Of a stretch of DNA of 36,953 bases, positions 35,822-36,953 are shown in pieces. The stretch is taken from NCBI GenBank assembly GCA_937870845.1, contig CALMZR010000326.1:1-36953 (forward strand), read 5' to 3'. The first letter of the stretch is position 1; every line of letters begins with the position of its first letter. Made by a program: the position numbers and the translations under genes. The notes under the pieces are model-generated. The model did not search any database and was not told where the DNA came from. It worked only from the letters and a program-made list of their open reading frames with translations. The stretch is from an uncultured Chloroflexota bacterium (lineage in GTDB: Bacteria; Chloroflexota; Chloroflexia; Thermomicrobiales; UBA6265).

Positions 35822-36235
35822 TCAGCAGTTCTCGCCGGTCGCGGTGCGGCAGCCCGTACCCCCGCTGTTGTTCTTCTTCTTCTTTTTCTTCTTCTTGCAG
35901 TTGCGGCCGTCGCAGCTCAGGTCCTTCTTCTTGCTGCGCCCCGTGCAGACGCCGTTCTTGCACTCCTGCTTCCCGCCGCAGCAGTCGTTATCGCCTTCGC
36001 ACCCATGCCCGCCTTTCGGGACGCAGTCCGCGCAGTTGAAGGCGATGCACGTGCCGCAGCACTCGTCGTTCGTGGTGCAGAACTGGCCGTCTTCGAGGCA
36101 GGCTTCGGCCTCCTCGATCGCGGCGCGGGTGGTAACCCCGGCGATGGCCGCGCCGGCAAGAATCTTGATCGTGTCGCGGCGCGGCAAGCCGACCGCGAGC
36201 CTCTTTGTCCACGAGTCGAAGCGTCGTCCGTCCAT
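35822..36235 (-). CDS. Cys-rich exported protein with poly-Lys tail region
   Basis: 137 residues. The ATG at 36235 (GGAGGAG upstream) gives MDGRRFDSWTKRLAVGLPRRDTIKILAGAAIAG, the same RFD...RR start as the other two. The mature part has 16 cysteines (CTTNDECCGTC and CEGDNDCCGGKQECKNGVC, a pattern like small disulfide-knot proteins), then a run of eight lysines followed by NNSGGTGC. A start at 36295 would bury the signal behind 20 residues and is less likely. The gene is divergent from the regulator at 36479. Function is unknown. Confidence 0.82.
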   Translation of the reverse strand: MDGRRFDSWTKRLAVGLPRRDTIKILAGAAIAGVTTRAAIEEAEACLEDGQFCTTNDECCGTCIAFNCADCVPKGGHGCEGDNDCCGGKQECKNGVCTGRSKKKDLSCDGRNCKKKKKKKKNNSGGTGCRTATGENC

Positions 36236-36478
36236 GGCGGTCGTCTCCTCCACCGCTGCGTCCGCCGTCGCGCCGATCTGCGCTGATCCGGCCATGCCAA
36301 GGGGCTGCCGGACGAGGCATCCGCGCGCTCGACTCGGAGCCTAGCGCGCCCCGCGCCCGAATCCCAGGTGAAACCCACAGGATTGCCCACGGCTTTGACC
36401 ACATCTTCGCCAGGATTGCGCCACAATGCCGTGCGCAACCAGTCGCTCGTATCCCCGTGTATCGCCGGGGCGCTGCCG

Positions 36479-36953
36479 ATGAACGCGACCGATCCAGGCG
36501 AGTTTGCCGCGACCCTGCGCTGCTTGCGCCGGGCGGCCGGCCTTACCCAGCAGGAGCTGGCCGACCGCTCCGGCGTCAGCGTCCGCTCCGTGAGCGATCT
36601 GGAGCGGGGCATCAGCGGGCGGCCCCGCCGCGACACGGCGCGCATGCTGGCCGCGGGCCTCGGGCTGAGCGACGCGAAGCGGGAAGCGTTTCTCGAAGCG
36701 GCGCGCCCGCGCCCGCGCCCGATGCGGCCCAGCTACCCGGCGCCGCCGGCCCCGGGCGCCCCCCTGCTGGGGCGCGCCGCCGAGCTGTGGGCTATCGAGG
36801 AGGCGCTGATCGGGCGCAGGGCGCCGATCGTGACCCTCACCGGCCCCGGCGGGGTCGGCAAGACGCGGTTGGCGACCGAGGCGGCTCTCCTGCTCGCCGA
36901 TCGCTTCGCCGACGGCGTGGTCTTCGTCCGCCTCGAGGCGCTCGCCGACCCGG
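36479..36953 (+). CDS. XRE-HTH / NB-ARC ATPase transcriptional regulator, N-terminal part
   Basis: The frame from the ATG at 36479 runs off the window, giving 158 residues. Residues about 8-70 are an XRE-type helix-turn-helix (LRCLRRAAGLTQQELADRSGVSVRSVSDLERGI, first part, then RRDTARMLAAGLGL). After a Pro-rich linker comes an NB-ARC-type ATPase with Walker A GPGGVGKTRLA. Such proteins usually go on with TPRs. It is divergent from the Cys-rich gene at 36235, 243 bases apart, and could control it. Its ATPase part is related to the broken gene at 9225-9703. Confidence 0.9.
   Translation, partial: MNATDPGEFAATLRCLRRAAGLTQQELADRSGVSVRSVSDLERGISGRPRRDTARMLAAGLGLSDAKREAFLEAARPRPRPMRPSYPAPPAPGAPLLGRAAELWAIEEALIGRRAPIVTLTGPGGVGKTRLATEAALLLADRFADGVVFVRLEALADP

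Overview
The window is 36,953 bases of GC-rich bacterial chromosome, about two-thirds G+C. Its gene styles point to the Chloroflexota, most likely a Thermomicrobia-like lineage. The signs are an XRE/NB-ARC 'AfsR-like' regulator, Cys-rich exported proteins with a conserved RFD...SRR N-terminus, tripartite oligopeptide importers, and many short palindromic intergenic repeats. This placement is inference; no rRNA or tRNA gene was seen.

Layout. 1-5000: the end of an exported protein, a TumE-type toxin module, radC, an SH3 surface protein, a SixA phosphatase, and a DUF5615 toxin with a MerR-DUF433 antitoxin. 5300-8330: a sorbosone-dehydrogenase-like propeller, a persulfide dioxygenase-rhodanese and a small partner. 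8500-11260: a broken chimeric gene (NB-ARC fragment joined to a propeller fragment), a TPR protein and a VapBC pair with a near-consensus, probably leaderless promoter. 11360-22084: two oligopeptide ABC importers without ATPases. One, on the minus strand, lies behind an FAD amine oxidase; the other, on the plus strand, ends in an M19 dipeptidase. Together they suggest peptide and amino-acid scavenging. 22100-23882: a lower-GC operon of two unknown genes and a HEPN-like gene. 24000-26400: tandem trypsin-like proteases with poly-lysine insertions. 26600-33920: GH51 and GH2 glycosidases, then a glycosyltransferase, UDP-galactopyranose mutase and a GH1-like protein. 34100-36953: three Cys-rich exported proteins and the start of an XRE/NB-ARC regulator.

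The most unusual feature lies between the genes. Three places (7921-8024, 18341-18486, 20517-21004) carry arrays of a 7-bp unit facing an inverted array of the complementary unit. The unit differs at each place, but the architecture and the position between co-directional genes are the same. At 20517-21004 the arms enclose a four-helix-bundle (S23 family) gene whose stop codon lies in the right arm. This resembles the S23-encoding intervening sequences of some 23S rRNA genes, but sits inside a transporter operon. Two one-sided arrays lie at 24974-25008 and 10418-10438. Two further repeat families, a 120-bp double-hairpin element and a 100-bp element with terminal inverted repeats, fill other gaps.
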